A DNA stretch of 64,000 nt from Lachnospiraceae bacterium (GCA_017621075.1 JAGATV010000041.1:99989-163988), one strand, 5' to 3'; counted from the first letter of the stretch, positions 1 to 7,990 are shown. Translations and numbers: made by a program. Notes: generated from the letters alone by a model not told the origin.

Positions 1-1
1 C

Positions 2-139
2 TCCTATCTGCCCTTCCTGCTCTTAAGCGGCATGGTCACCGGACTTTTCACCGGACTTTGCGCCGGGTTCATAAATCGCTGTCTACGGCCTCTAAGAGCT
101 TGCTCACCGTCTGCCCCAAAAGGGGATGACGAAAATTAG
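2..139 (+). CDS. C-terminal end of a membrane protein (partial)
   Basis: An open frame enters from the left edge and stops at TAG 137-139, giving 45 residues. The first 25 or so are hydrophobic and glycine-rich (two copies of a TGL-type motif), followed by an Arg-rich tail, as expected for the last transmembrane helix of a small integral membrane protein. The end overlaps the 3' end of the convergent folB-folK gene by about 70 bp, which is unusual. The family cannot be identified from this fragment; a vitamin or Gx-type transporter is only a guess. The frame could also be accidental. Confidence 0.35.
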   Translation, partial: SYLPFLLLSGMVTGLFTGLCAGFINRCLRPLRACSPSAPKGDDEN

Positions 140-899
140 GCGCGATCTCCGCTAAAGGTTTCAGGACAAAGTATCTGTTCTGAAGATCTAAATGTGGGAT
201 GACCAGTCTGGCATCCTCATACACCAGTTTATCATAAAAAAGGATATCCAGATCCAGCGTTCTGGGGCCCCAATGCACCAGCCGTTCCCTTCCTGCCGCC
301 GCTTCTATCTCATGCAGGGCGTCCAAAAGCTCTATAGGCGAAAGCAGGGTCTTTATCTCTATGGCTCCGTTTAAGAAATCCTCCTGGGCTACTCCTCCGT
401 AGGGCTTTGTCACAAGAAGTCCCGATACCCGGCATACCTTTGTGTGTTTCTTGGCATCCAGAGCTGCAATGGCCTCTCTAATGTACCTTTCCCGGTCTCC
501 CATATTAGAGCCCACAGAAAGATATGCAAGGTGCCATCCCCTTTTGATCTGCACAGAAACGGAGCCGAAAGGCAATCCGATAGGAGCCTGAGGTTTCCGG
601 ATCTCCAGTTCCACTGCATGGACCAAAGGAAATGTCTGCAATATGCCGTAAGCAAGCTGTTCGGCCACCGCCTCAATGAGCTTACAGGTATGTTCCTGCA
701 TCCACTTGGTAATAAAATGGCAGACCTCCCCATAATTGGTGGAAAGCTCCAGTTCATCCAAAAGCCCTGCCCTTCTGGTATCAGTGTCCAGAACGGCATT
801 TACATAAAAAGTCTGACCTTTCTCATTTTCCTCAGGATAGACCCCATGATAGGCATATACCTCTAATTCTTCTATTTTGATACAGCTGAACCCTTCCAT
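69..899 (-). CDS. folK: Dihydroneopterin aldolase / HPPK fusion (FolB-FolK)
   Basis: Bifunctional folate enzyme of 276 residues. Residues 1-118 are dihydroneopterin aldolase, with the YHGVYPEE segment (17-24) and the catalytic lysine in IRKPQAP (K102). Residues 122-276 are 6-hydroxymethyl-7,8-dihydropterin pyrophosphokinase, with GSNMGD (130-135), the metal-binding GPRTLDLDIL (211-220) and the PH...R segment near 235-242. It forms hydroxymethyldihydropterin and pyrophosphorylates it for FolP. It is the last gene of the folate operon and starts 8 bp after folP. Such fusions are known in Firmicutes. The 3' end overlaps the partial gene at the window edge. Confidence 0.95.
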   Translation of the reverse strand: MEGFSCIKIEELEVYAYHGVYPEENEKGQTFYVNAVLDTDTRRAGLLDELELSTNYGEVCHFITKWMQEHTCKLIEAVAEQLAYGILQTFPLVHAVELEIRKPQAPIGLPFGSVSVQIKRGWHLAYLSVGSNMGDRERYIREAIAALDAKKHTKVCRVSGLLVTKPYGGVAQEDFLNGAIEIKTLLSPIELLDALHEIEAAAGRERLVHWGPRTLDLDILFYDKLVYEDARLVIPHLDLQNRYFVLKPLAEIAPNFRHPLLGQTVSKLLEAVDSDL

Positions 900-907
900 A
901 AATACCC

Positions 908-1720
908 TTACCTGTTCTTTCCCAGGATCGCTTCCGTCATGCGGACTGCACGGACATTTTCCTTCACGTCATGTACCCTGACAAAACTGCATCCCTTCAT
1001 CACACCCATGACAGTGGTGACCAGAGTCCCCTCCACTCTCTCATTTGCCGCCAGATCCAGTGTCAGACCGATCACGGATTTACGGCTGCAGCCCAAAAGG
1101 ATGGGATACCCCAACAGATTCAGTTCCTCCAGGCGGTTGATGATCTCCAGATTGTGTTCATAAGTCTTGCCGAACCCCACACCGGGATCTAAGATGATCT
1201 TATCCCGGGAGATTCCCGCCTGTTCTGCAAGGACCAGGGTTTCTTTCAGATCTTCTTTCACATCTTGCACAAATTCCTTGTAATCAGGCTCCTTGCGATT
1301 GTGCATAAGACAGCATGGCAGACCGCTTTCTGCGATAACGCCTGCCATATCCCCATCGTATTTCAGCCCCCAGATATCATTGATCAGATCGGCGCCTGCA
1401 AGGATGCCCGCCTTTGCCACTTTACTTTTGTAGGTGTCTAAAGAAATGGGCACGTCAAAATTTGCTTTGATGGCTTCTATGATGGGAACCACTCTTTCGA
1501 TTTCTTCCTCCTCCGGCAAAAGAGTATAGCCGGGCCTGGTGGACTCGCCGCCCACATCCACAATATCCATTCCTTCCGCCAGCATGGATTCTACATGAGC
1601 CAGCGCCCGGTCCCTGTCATTCCACTTACCGCCGTCCGAAAAAGAGTCCGGCGTCACATTTAAGATTCCCATGACATAAGTGTGGTCCTGTAGCGCAAAT
1701 TCCCTGTTGCCGATCTTCAT
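908..1720 (-). CDS. folP: Dihydropteroate synthase
   Basis: Joins p-aminobenzoate to hydroxymethyldihydropterin pyrophosphate to give dihydropteroate; the sulfonamide target. The 270-residue protein is a normal-length TIM barrel with all signatures: GILNVTPDSFSDGG (18-31), GGESTRPG (57-64), DPGVGFGKT (178-186), SRKS (212-215) and RVHDV (248-252). It lies between the HD-domain gene (22 bp upstream) and folB-folK (8 bp downstream), so it is almost certainly cotranscribed. A ribosome site GGGAGGCAC precedes the ATG. Confidence 0.97.
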   Translation of the reverse strand: MKIGNREFALQDHTYVMGILNVTPDSFSDGGKWNDRDRALAHVESMLAEGMDIVDVGGESTRPGYTLLPEEEEIERVVPIIEAIKANFDVPISLDTYKSKVAKAGILAGADLINDIWGLKYDGDMAGVIAESGLPCCLMHNRKEPDYKEFVQDVKEDLKETLVLAEQAGISRDKIILDPGVGFGKTYEHNLEIINRLEELNLLGYPILLGCSRKSVIGLTLDLAANERVEGTLVTTVMGVMKGCSFVRVHDVKENVRAVRMTEAILGKNR

Positions 1721-1742
1721 AAAGTGCCTCCCAAAAATAAAA

Positions 1743-2225
1743 TCAATATTTAATATTTAAATTTTTCTTTCCATTCTTCCAGTTACACTCTGCTTTGGCT
1801 TCACAGGCAAAACAGGCACGGCTTGATTTATCCGCCCGGTACAGTACGCCCCGCAGGTTTTGCTCCGATGCCACACTACTGTCCCTGTGGCTTAAGATGG
1901 CAGAGAGGATCACATCCCTCTCCTCCTCATCAAAACCGCACTCCCCAAGAATCACAGGTGCTATCTCTCCGCTGGCGATCTCATGGGGTGTTCCCGTCTC
2001 ATACTGGATATGCCTGCCCAGATCGTGGAGCAGTGCTGCCCCATAGATCCATTCCCTGGGCAGTTGCAGTCCTTCCTCCAGATTGATGATCTCCCCTATC
2101 CTTGCCACATCCAAAAAATGAGCCATATTATGACGACAGAAGCGTCTGTCCGCCTCTGCCGCATTGTTTTGAGATACATGACATAAAAACAAATCATGTT
2201 TTAATATTTTGTCTATTCTCTCCAT
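1743..2225 (-). CDS. HD-domain phosphohydrolase-like protein of the folate operon
   Basis: A 160-residue HD-superfamily protein. Likely metal ligands are H36, the HD pair (67-68), H81 and D132. After the HD core comes a Cys cluster (C138, C141, C147) that could bind metal. I chose the ATG at 2225, 14 nt after the folE stop, because an upstream in-frame start would overlap folE by about 50 bp. It sits between folE and folP, a position that HD proteins often take in clostridial folate operons. A role in removing phosphate from dihydroneopterin triphosphate, a step with no other obvious gene here, is an inference. The substrate is unknown. Confidence 0.8.
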   Translation of the reverse strand: MERIDKILKHDLFLCHVSQNNAAEADRRFCRHNMAHFLDVARIGEIINLEEGLQLPREWIYGAALLHDLGRHIQYETGTPHEIASGEIAPVILGECGFDEEERDVILSAILSHRDSSVASEQNLRGVLYRADKSSRACFACEAKAECNWKNGKKNLNIKY

Positions 2226-2239
2226 AGCATACTCTCTGC

Positions 2240-2797
2240 CTACACACGGAGCATATGATAGAACTGGGCCTGCAATGCCGGGTCCTCGCAAAATACTCCA
2301 CGGGTCGCCACGCTCACCGTCCTGCTGCCGGGCTTTTTGATCCCCCGCATGGTCATACAGGTATGTTCCGCTTCAATGACCACCATGACTCCCCGGGGTG
2401 CCAGATATTCCATAATGGCATCAGCGATCTGACCTGTCATCTTTTCCTGCAGCTGAAGCCTCTTGGCATATACCTCTACGGTCCTCGCCAGTTTGCTAAG
2501 GCCCACCACCCTGCCATTGGGAATATATGCCACATGCGCCTTGCCGTAAAAGGGCATCAGATGATGCTCGCAGGTGGAATAAAATACGATATCCTTTTCC
2601 AGCACCATCTCATTATTATCCACGGAAAACACTTTGGAGAGATGTTCCGAGGCATCTTCCTCCATGCCGCCGCAGATCTCTTCATACATTCTTGCGATCC
2701 TGTCGGGAGTATCCACAAGCCCTTCCCGATTCACGTCCTCGCCGATTCCTTCCAACAAAAGCCTTACCGCTTCTCTTACTTTTTCGTGATCTACCAT
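2240..2797 (-). CDS. folE: GTP cyclohydrolase I
   Basis: First committed enzyme of folate synthesis; converts GTP to 7,8-dihydroneopterin triphosphate. The 185-residue length is normal. The zinc ligands are all present: C76 and H79 in CEHHL and C147 in HTCMTMRG. The gene starts 13 bp after the stop of the full-length folC frame (TAG 2811-2813). Its stop lies 14 nt before the HD-domain start. The ribosome site is GGCGGATATC. Confidence 0.97.
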   Translation of the reverse strand: MVDHEKVREAVRLLLEGIGEDVNREGLVDTPDRIARMYEEICGGMEEDASEHLSKVFSVDNNEMVLEKDIVFYSTCEHHLMPFYGKAHVAYIPNGRVVGLSKLARTVEVYAKRLQLQEKMTGQIADAIMEYLAPRGVMVVIEAEHTCMTMRGIKKPGSRTVSVATRGVFCEDPALQAQFYHMLRV

Positions 2798-2810
2798 GAT
2801 ATCCGCCTTT

Positions 2811-2984
2811 CTAAGAATGACGCACTACGATTTCCATCAGTCTGCCAAGATAGGACAGGGAACCGAATGCAATGATCACATCATCCTTCCCGGCCAGAAG
2901 GAGACTCATCTCCACAGCCTCCTCCAGACTGTCTGCCACCGTCACCGCCGGGTGCACCTTTGCAATTTCCTTTGCCAGCTCTTA
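2811..2984 (-). pseudogene. folC: Orphaned C-terminal part of folC after the internal TAA
   Basis: Reading past TAA 2982-2984 without changing frame gives 56 more codons ending at TAG 2811-2813. They contain ELAKEIAK, a Val/Ala-rich strand and GSLSYLGRLME, the conserved end of the FolC ligase domain. Adding them restores 428 codons, the usual length. GAA (Glu) to TAA would be a single-base explanation, given the following ELAKE context. The original stop is 13 bp from folE, so the operon spacing fits the longer gene. Confidence 0.8.
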
Positions 2985-4097
2985 TGCCGGCAATGCCCTG
3001 GGATTACCGGGCGTGGTCACCGCAATGATCTGATCGGCATAGCCCTGGGTCAGACTTATGATCTTCTCATATTCCTTGTCCTTCAATATTCCCATTATAT
3101 AGATAATTCTCTTGTTTGTAAAATAAAATTCGATAGATTCTGCAAGTTTTTGCGCCGCATCCTCATTGTGGGCCCCATCCACGATAAAAAGCGGTTTGTC
3201 CCGCACCACGCTAAACCGCCCGGGCCAGGATGCCTCCTTCAATCCCTGCCTGAGCGCTTCCTCCTTCACAGGAAAGCCCGCCCGGGCCAAAGAGCGGACA
3301 GCCTCCACCGCCAGCACCGCGTTGTCGATCTGAAACTTTCCCGCCAGGGAGATTTCCAGATTCTTCAGGCCGTCATAATCAAAACGCTGCCGCCTGATGC
3401 CGTAACGGACACGGGTTGCCCTCCCACCGTCTGCCACCACAAGACTGCAATGTTTCCGGCTTGCAGCTTCCTCCACTGCCGACATGGCTGCTTCCTGCTG
3501 CCTTGCCACAACTGCCTGACAGCCCTCCTTGAAGATCCCGGCCTTCTGGGCTGCGATCTCCCCCAAGGTACTGCCAAGGAACTTTGTATGATCCATACTT
3601 ATGGGAGTGATAACGGCTGTTATTGTATTCCGTATCAGATTGGTGGCGTCCTGCAGACCTCCCATACCGCATTCCAACACCACGATCTGACAGTTTTTCT
3701 TCACAAAATACCAGAAGGCCAACGCCGTCTCCACCTCAAAAGGCGTGGGATGGGCAAAGCCTTCTGCCTGCATCCTGTCACAGATATCACGGATCAGCTC
3801 CATCCCCTCACACAATGCCGCTCTGGAAATAGGCTTCTCACTTACCTGTATCCGTTCCCGGTAATCAAATATCGTGGGGGAAATATACCTGCCCACCCGG
3901 TATCCGGCGCATTTTAACGCAGTGGAAATATATGCCAAAGCAGAGCCTTTGCCGTTAGTCCCCGCAATGTGCACAAAGGAGAGCTGATCCTGGGGATTCC
4001 CCAGACGCCTGCAAAGTTCTTTTATACTGTCCAGTCCCGGCACGATCCCCAGACTGTTCAAAGATTCCACATAGTCTAAAGCTTCTCTGTAATTCAT
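2982..4097 (-). CDS. folC: Folylpolyglutamate / dihydrofolate synthase, truncated by an in-frame stop
   Basis: Adds glutamate to dihydropteroate and folates. The ATG at 4097 has GGGAGA about 8 nt upstream; a start 12 codons earlier lacks this. The P-loop HIAGTNGKGS is at 43-52. The frame stops at TAA 2982-2984 after 371 residues, while the family usually has about 430. The same frame continues beyond this TAA for 56 codons with good FolC C-terminal sequence, so the stop looks like a nonsense change. Whether the 371-residue product works is unknown, since it lacks part of the C-terminal domain. It is first in the folate operon. A sequencing error is the main alternative. Confidence 0.85.
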   Translation of the reverse strand: MNYREALDYVESLNSLGIVPGLDSIKELCRRLGNPQDQLSFVHIAGTNGKGSALAYISTALKCAGYRVGRYISPTIFDYRERIQVSEKPISRAALCEGMELIRDICDRMQAEGFAHPTPFEVETALAFWYFVKKNCQIVVLECGMGGLQDATNLIRNTITAVITPISMDHTKFLGSTLGEIAAQKAGIFKEGCQAVVARQQEAAMSAVEEAASRKHCSLVVADGGRATRVRYGIRRQRFDYDGLKNLEISLAGKFQIDNAVLAVEAVRSLARAGFPVKEEALRQGLKEASWPGRFSVVRDKPLFIVDGAHNEDAAQKLAESIEFYFTNKRIIYIMGILKDKEYEKIISLTQGYADQIIAVTTPGNPRALPA

Positions 4098-4230
4098 GGA
4101 TCTCCCTTTCTTCCCATTGCCGGTTTTCTGCATATATTCCGATTATCTTTCCGCAAAACCGGACATACTGTCTCTGTGATCCTGTACTTTATCCAAAATC
4201 CAAAGTCCGCTGGCAGAAAGTGTAAAAACA

Positions 4231-4641
4231 ATGAACGCTCTCAAAAAATTAATTCACAATTTCATTTACTGTGGCATCACCGGCTGGTGTATAGAAATCC
4301 TTTATACTGCCCTTCTCTCCCTGCGCCGCCGGGAACGCAGGCTGATGGGGACCACCTCTGTCTGGATGTTTCCCATCTATGGCAGTGCTGCATTTCTGAC
4401 ACCGATCATGAAACTTTTACAGGGACGCCCCTTCTGGGTAAGGGGCCTGTCCTACATGACCCTGATCTTTTCTGCCGAATACGCCACCGGTGCCCTTTTG
4501 TCCCGCTATGGGCTTTGCCCTTGGGATTACGGCCGCAGCCGCTTTCACATCAACCGGGTCATCCGTCTGGACTTTGCTCCCAACTGGTTCGGTGCAGGAC
4601 TCTTATTTGAATATCTTCTCCGGCGCAAAGACAGGACCTGA
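4231..4641 (+). CDS. CmpB-type putative ABC-transporter membrane protein
   Basis: A 136-residue integral membrane protein with about four hydrophobic segments. It begins with an N-terminal GITGWCIEI element and has a GTTSVWMFPIYG loop, both typical of the small membrane family named CmpB/putative ABC-transporter type IV in Firmicutes. The function of that family is not established. The ribosome site is weak (AGAAAG). It is divergent from folC and convergent with the PH-domain gene, so it is probably monocistronic. Confidence 0.75.
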   Translation: MNALKKLIHNFIYCGITGWCIEILYTALLSLRRRERRLMGTTSVWMFPIYGSAAFLTPIMKLLQGRPFWVRGLSYMTLIFSAEYATGALLSRYGLCPWDYGRSRFHINRVIRLDFAPNWFGAGLLFEYLLRRKDRT

Positions 4642-4694
4642 GTAAGGTCCCGTCTCATGTTACATCCTGCTTTTGTTCTGATATCATATTCCTC

Positions 4695-5081
4695 TTACAG
4701 ATCAGGATCGTCCAGATCATCCATTGTGCCGGAGCCGATATCCAGCATATTCACGGTACGCCTCTTAAGCCTTGCCTCCTCGGACCCCTTTAAAATGAAT
4801 TCCTTGATGGCTTTGGCATTTTTGATATGGGTCAGCACAAGCTTGGAATGGGTGGTATCCCCGGTATAGCAGATCACCGTTCCGATCTTGAACAGTTTCT
4901 CCATCAGGCTCGTTGTAAGCTCCACATCCTGTACCTTATACATATAGCAGTCATTCTCCGTGGTCTTGAACAGCCCGGAAGTAATGGTGATCATATCCTC
5001 TTTGACGGTATACTTGGTAAAAGTAAAAGGTAATCCTAAAAATAACCAACGTTTTCTCTCCACAAAAGACACATTGCCCAT
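4695..5081 (-). CDS. PH-like (bPH2/YdbT-type) domain protein
   Basis: 128 residues. It opens with a short basic, hydrophobic stretch and then has a beta-rich core (KEDMITITSG, YMYKVQDVEL, GTVICYTGD) typical of bacterial pleckstrin-like bPH2 domains, which usually sit at the membrane face. No clear transmembrane helix is seen. The tail is acidic (DLDDPDL). The ribosome site AAGGAGGAAGC is excellent. It is divergent from the nitroreductase gene. Function is unknown. Confidence 0.75.
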   Translation of the reverse strand: MGNVSFVERKRWLFLGLPFTFTKYTVKEDMITITSGLFKTTENDCYMYKVQDVELTTSLMEKLFKIGTVICYTGDTTHSKLVLTHIKNAKAIKEFILKGSEEARLKRRTVNMLDIGSGTMDDLDDPDL

Positions 5082-5175
5082 AAAGCTTCCTCCTTATCAC
5101 ATTCATTCTTTTTTATTATAGTTGATATACCCCTTTAATGCAAAACCTTTCTATCAAAAAATACAGAAAAATTTA

Positions 5176-5204
5176 TTGCAACTGCCGTCAAGAAATGGTA
5201 AGAT
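5176..5204 (+). promoter_or_regulatory. Sigma-A promoter of the nitroreductase gene
   Basis: TTGCAA (5176-5181), a 17-bp spacer and TAAGAT (5199-5204). It is 29 bp before the start codon, and AGGAGG follows. Predicted by eye. Confidence 0.5.
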
Positions 5205-5233
5205 AATAAAAATGCATACAAGGAGGTATCAAC

Positions 5234-5770
5234 ATGACTGCAAAAGAATGTATCACCGGGCGCAGAAGTATCCGCCAGTTCACGGATCAGCCTGTTTCCC
5301 ATGAATTACTTGCAGATATCATCACCACTGCGTCTTTCGCCCCCAGTTGGAAACATACACAGATCACACGCTATATTGCGGTCGAAGGTGATACCAAGGA
5401 AAAGTTGGCACAATGTACCTCCACTTTTCCAAATAACGGCCGTATCATCGCCAATGCTCCTATGGTAGTGGCAGTGACCATCATCAAAGGCCGCAGCGGT
5501 TTTGAACGCGATGGTTCCTATACCACCTCCCGTGGTGATTCCTGGCAGATGTTCGACGCAGGTATTGCCAGCGAAGCATTTTGTCTGGCAGCTTATGAGC
5601 AGGGACTGGGCACAGTTATCTTAGGTATTTTTGACCAGGAAGAAGCGTCCCGTCTGTTGGAGATTCCGGAGGAGAGAGAGCTGGTTGCACTCATCCCCAT
5701 AGGTTATCCCGCAGAGGCTCCTGTTGCTCCCAAGCGCAAGCCTGTGGAGGATTTATTATCCTATAAATGA
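5234..5770 (+). CDS. Nitroreductase family protein
   Basis: A 178-residue FMN-dependent NAD(P)H oxidoreductase of the nitroreductase superfamily. The N-terminal RRSIRQFTDQPV is the classic FMN-phosphate binding start, APSWKH (35-40) is the next conserved element, and GLGTVILGIF and LIPIGYPAE lie in the C-terminal half. The natural substrate is unknown. The start has AGGAGGTATCAAC just upstream. Its stop is only a few bases before the left edge of the mobile element, which appears to have split its terminator. Confidence 0.92.
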   Translation: MTAKECITGRRSIRQFTDQPVSHELLADIITTASFAPSWKHTQITRYIAVEGDTKEKLAQCTSTFPNNGRIIANAPMVVAVTIIKGRSGFERDGSYTTSRGDSWQMFDAGIASEAFCLAAYEQGLGTVILGIFDQEEASRLLEIPEERELVALIPIGYPAEAPVAPKRKPVEDLLSYK

Positions 5771-5775
5771 AAATC

Positions 5776-5790
5776 ATGTCGAAGGGAGAG
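5776..5790 (+). terminator. Left arm of the split nitroreductase terminator
   Basis: ATGTCGAAGGGAGAG lies 5 bp after the nitroreductase stop. It is complementary, 13 of 15 with the two exceptions able to form G-U pairs, to CTTTCCCTTCGGCAT at 13013-13027, which is followed by TTTTTAT. The two arms flank the mobile element. Joined, they would make an intrinsic terminator enclosing the 12-bp stem at 12972-13007. Confidence 0.5.
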
Positions 5791-5817
5791 ACTACATAGG
5801 GAAGTAGCTTCTCCCTT
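5782..5817 (+). terminator. Hairpin at the left element junction
   Basis: AAGGGAGA pairs with TCTCCCTT, with an inner CTAC/GTAG stem, followed by TGGCTTTG. It is partly host and partly element sequence, so it may now end nitroreductase transcription in place of the split original. Confidence 0.45.
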
Positions 5818-5882
5818 TGGCTTTGTAATCAGCCGGATTGATTGAAATTGTAGGAAAATCAATTATTTTGGAGGATTACATA

Positions 5883-6260
5883 ATGGAAAACAGAATTTAT
5901 AATGAGCAGAACGGTTTATGGTATGAAAAGCAGGGGGATTATTATATCCCTTGTCTGACACTTCCCGAAAAAGAGAATCAGTCTATCGGTGTATGGGGAC
6001 AGCGGCATCTACGATACTTGAAGCAACACCGTAAGGTTTTGTATGTGAACTTGCTTACGAGTGGTAAACTAAATTCACATCTTGCGGAAATCGACAAACA
6101 GGCTGAGGATATGTTTTTTCAGCTCGTAAAACAGATGGCAGAGCGTGAGGGTGTTACCGAACAACTTAAGGTGGATAACCAAATGGAGTGGGTTGGTCGG
6201 ATGAATAATATCCGCAACAGAGCAAAGGAAATCGTAAATACAGAATTGATATTCGCATAA
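5883..6260 (+). CDS. tnpV: TnpV transposon-encoded protein
   Basis: 125 residues, resembling the TnpV proteins carried by Tn4451-like elements: an N-terminal YNEQNGLWYEKQGDYY segment, a basic RHLRYLKQHRKV helix and a C-terminal helix with EWVGRMNNIRNRAKEIV. The biochemical role of TnpV is not established. I chose the ATG at 5883 because TTTGGAGG precedes it; an earlier in-frame ATG has no ribosome site. It is the leftmost gene of the element and ends at a shared hairpin. Confidence 0.8.
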   Translation: MENRIYNEQNGLWYEKQGDYYIPCLTLPEKENQSIGVWGQRHLRYLKQHRKVLYVNLLTSGKLNSHLAEIDKQAEDMFFQLVKQMAEREGVTEQLKVDNQMEWVGRMNNIRNRAKEIVNTELIFA

Positions 6261-6264
6261 TATT

Positions 6265-6307
6265 AGCGGCGGTAGGGAGAATAAAATCTCTCTATCGCCG
6301 CTATTTT
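6265..6307. terminator. Bidirectional terminator between tnpV and the minus-strand cassette
   Basis: AGCGGCGGTAGGGAGA and TCTCTCTATCGCCGCT form a 16-bp stem with few mismatches around ATAAAA, flanked by ATTTTAG on the plus side and TAATATTATG on the minus side. It lies between convergent genes. Confidence 0.75.
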
Positions 6308-6485
6308 AGTCATCATCTTCATCATTAGACCAACCAGAAATAATATGCAGCTCTCCAGAATCCATCTCCATTGCCATATTATCGCCCATTCTCATCAACA
6401 AATCTCCTTCGGAATCTATTGCCATATTATCAGAGATAGAATGAGCAAAATCGCTATCTTCAAAATCAAAAAAATGCTTACCCAT
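6306..6485 (-). CDS. Small acidic protein (59 residues), cassette gene 3
   Basis: Starts at ATG 6485 with GAGGTG 5-6 nt upstream; a GTG four codons earlier is less likely. The sequence is acidic and low in complexity, with repeats of the DNMAM type and a tail of SNDEDDD. No family is recognised. It starts 18 bp after the zinc-ribbon gene and shares its direction, so the two are probably cotranscribed. It could be a modulator or antitoxin-like partner, but this is speculation from size and charge. Confidence 0.5.
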   Translation of the reverse strand: MGKHFFDFEDSDFAHSISDNMAIDSEGDLLMRMGDNMAMEMDSGELHIISGWSNDEDDD

Positions 6486-6503
6486 ATAGCACCTCACTTA
6501 AAA

Positions 6504-7184
6504 TTAGTAATCATATTTATTTATTTCTAAAACCCTGAAAGTTGCGTTTTTGAATTGATTTAATTTTTCCTGTTCTACATATTCAAAGGCTTTCAAATAT
6601 ATCTCTTGACCAGCACCTAATCTATCAGCGTAAATCATATCTGTTTCAATTCTTGCACCGTTTGCATCTACTGCTTCGATTGTTATGTAATAAGTACATT
6701 GTTTTTCAGCTTTATTTTTTACTGTAATATCAAGTGATGTCTCGGAGAAGTAGCCATTATTAGTGATTTTGAATTCCCCGAAAGAAACCTCAACATATTT
6801 TTCTAAAATTTCATCTGTCGTTTCTTCTCTAAATACATCACCAATTGCAGGGATATTAGATTCAATATCATCTGATATGTTACTAAAAAGCGAAGCGGCA
6901 AAAACGACATACAGAATTACAAGAATAATCGACAAAACAATTTTGGTTATAAAGCCAATCAAAGCACCTTTACCCGCCGACTTAGCTCGTTTGGGTTTCT
7001 TTCCTTCGTATATAAGAAAGAGGATTAAACCAACAATCGGAACAAAAAATCCCAAGATAGCAAACCCAAAACTTGAACAATCTTCAGAAACATTTGCATT
7101 GGGCTTATTATCGATTCGAGCCCCGCAGTTATTACAATATGATGAAGTATCATCTACAATTCTACCACAATTTTTACAATACAT
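6504..7184 (-). CDS. Zinc-ribbon membrane protein, cassette gene 2
   Basis: 226 residues. An N-terminal zinc ribbon has C3, C6, C17 and C20 (CxxC pairs). Two predicted transmembrane helices follow at about 39-59 and 75-98, separated by a basic KKPKRAKSAGKG loop. The C-terminal 100 residues are beta-rich with alternating strands, like FxLYD/DUF4352-type extracellular domains. The start has AAAGGATAG upstream. It sits 15 bp after the nucleotidyltransferase-fold gene. AT-rich, unlike the host genes. It could be an accessory membrane effector; the function is unknown. Confidence 0.7.
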   Translation of the reverse strand: MYCKNCGRIVDDTSSYCNNCGARIDNKPNANVSEDCSSFGFAILGFFVPIVGLILFLIYEGKKPKRAKSAGKGALIGFITKIVLSIILVILYVVFAASLFSNISDDIESNIPAIGDVFREETTDEILEKYVEVSFGEFKITNNGYFSETSLDITVKNKAEKQCTYYITIEAVDANGARIETDMIYADRLGAGQEIYLKAFEYVEQEKLNQFKNATFRVLEINKYDY

Positions 7185-7199
7185 CTTAACTATCCTTTC

Positions 7200-7853
7200 T
7201 TACCAATTATTCCTTGAATTATAAACATTATTAATTGCCTCAACGTAACAGATAAAAGATGGATGATTATGGTCGTTTCGAGATAGATACTTGTTTTTTA
7301 CTCTCAAATAATCCTTCTGTAGCAATCTCCATTTTCCTTTTTGCTTTATAAATTCCGATTTCATTTTAATTTCTTTAGAATTTGGTGCAATATTCCAGTA
7401 GTACCTATCTGTGTAAGTAAATCCCGTTTTTTCGTGAATAAGTCTATGATAATTGCCTTTAGTATCTTTTGTTACAATACATACATCAAATGAAAACCTT
7501 GTCTTATTTCCCGTTGTAAAGTATATTTGTTTTGATGTTAAAGATGAGGTCGAATCTTCACAAGCATCAAGCCCTTCGTTGTTCAGCGCTTCAGTATATG
7601 CTTTTCGTGTACTTTCTTTTAAGTAACGACAATCCTCAAAATCATCACATCGAACAATTTCAAGATTGTAGTCCAAGTCGATAGGTAATTCTTCATTTTG
7701 GGTGATAAGTTTACGTCTTCCACTTCCAACAAGATAAAACTTTGCACCGATACCATATTTCATATTAAGAATATGACAGGTGTCTTGCAAAAGGTGTCCA
7801 CCTAAACATCTCATTTTGGAAATGAATTCCTTATCTTCAAAATAATGAAACAT
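7200..7853 (-). CDS. Nucleotidyltransferase-fold protein, cassette gene 1
   Basis: 217 residues, starting at ATG 7853 with AAGGAG 5 nt upstream. The pol-beta-like signature is visible: GSGRRK (43-48), the acidic pair DLD (59-61) and a third strand SFDVCIV with D123. These would coordinate metal and NTP. It is shorter than CD-NTase or OAS enzymes and has no obvious C-terminal OAS domain, so cyclic-nucleotide synthesis should not be assumed. It is first in a three-gene cargo cassette with its own consensus promoter. Similar orphan proteins may exist in other Clostridia elements, but the target is unknown. Confidence 0.65.
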   Translation of the reverse strand: MFHYFEDKEFISKMRCLGGHLLQDTCHILNMKYGIGAKFYLVGSGRRKLITQNEELPIDLDYNLEIVRCDDFEDCRYLKESTRKAYTEALNNEGLDACEDSTSSLTSKQIYFTTGNKTRFSFDVCIVTKDTKGNYHRLIHEKTGFTYTDRYYWNIAPNSKEIKMKSEFIKQKGKWRLLQKDYLRVKNKYLSRNDHNHPSFICYVEAINNVYNSRNNW

Positions 7854-7910
7854 ATTTTTCTCCTTCCTTTCCCAAGCCACCCATTTAGAATTCAGAAACT
7901 AAACCATATT

Positions 7911-7939
7911 AGTATACATACATTATATTCTCATGTCAA
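7911..7939 (-). promoter_or_regulatory. Promoter of the cargo cassette
   Basis: On the minus strand: TTGACA (7934-7939), 17 bp, TATACT (7911-7916). It reads toward the nucleotidyltransferase-fold gene and is back-to-back with the SOS-like promoter. Confidence 0.75.
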
Positions 7940-7990
7940 CTATTTTTCAACAATTTTCGAATTAATTTTACAAATTAAGCGATTTTAACA

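Noticed and set aside
2796-3917. Long plus-strand open frame of 373 codons opposite folC
   Set aside because: It has no ribosome site and no recognisable domain. The minus strand encodes FolC with a clear P-loop, so this is an antisense shadow.
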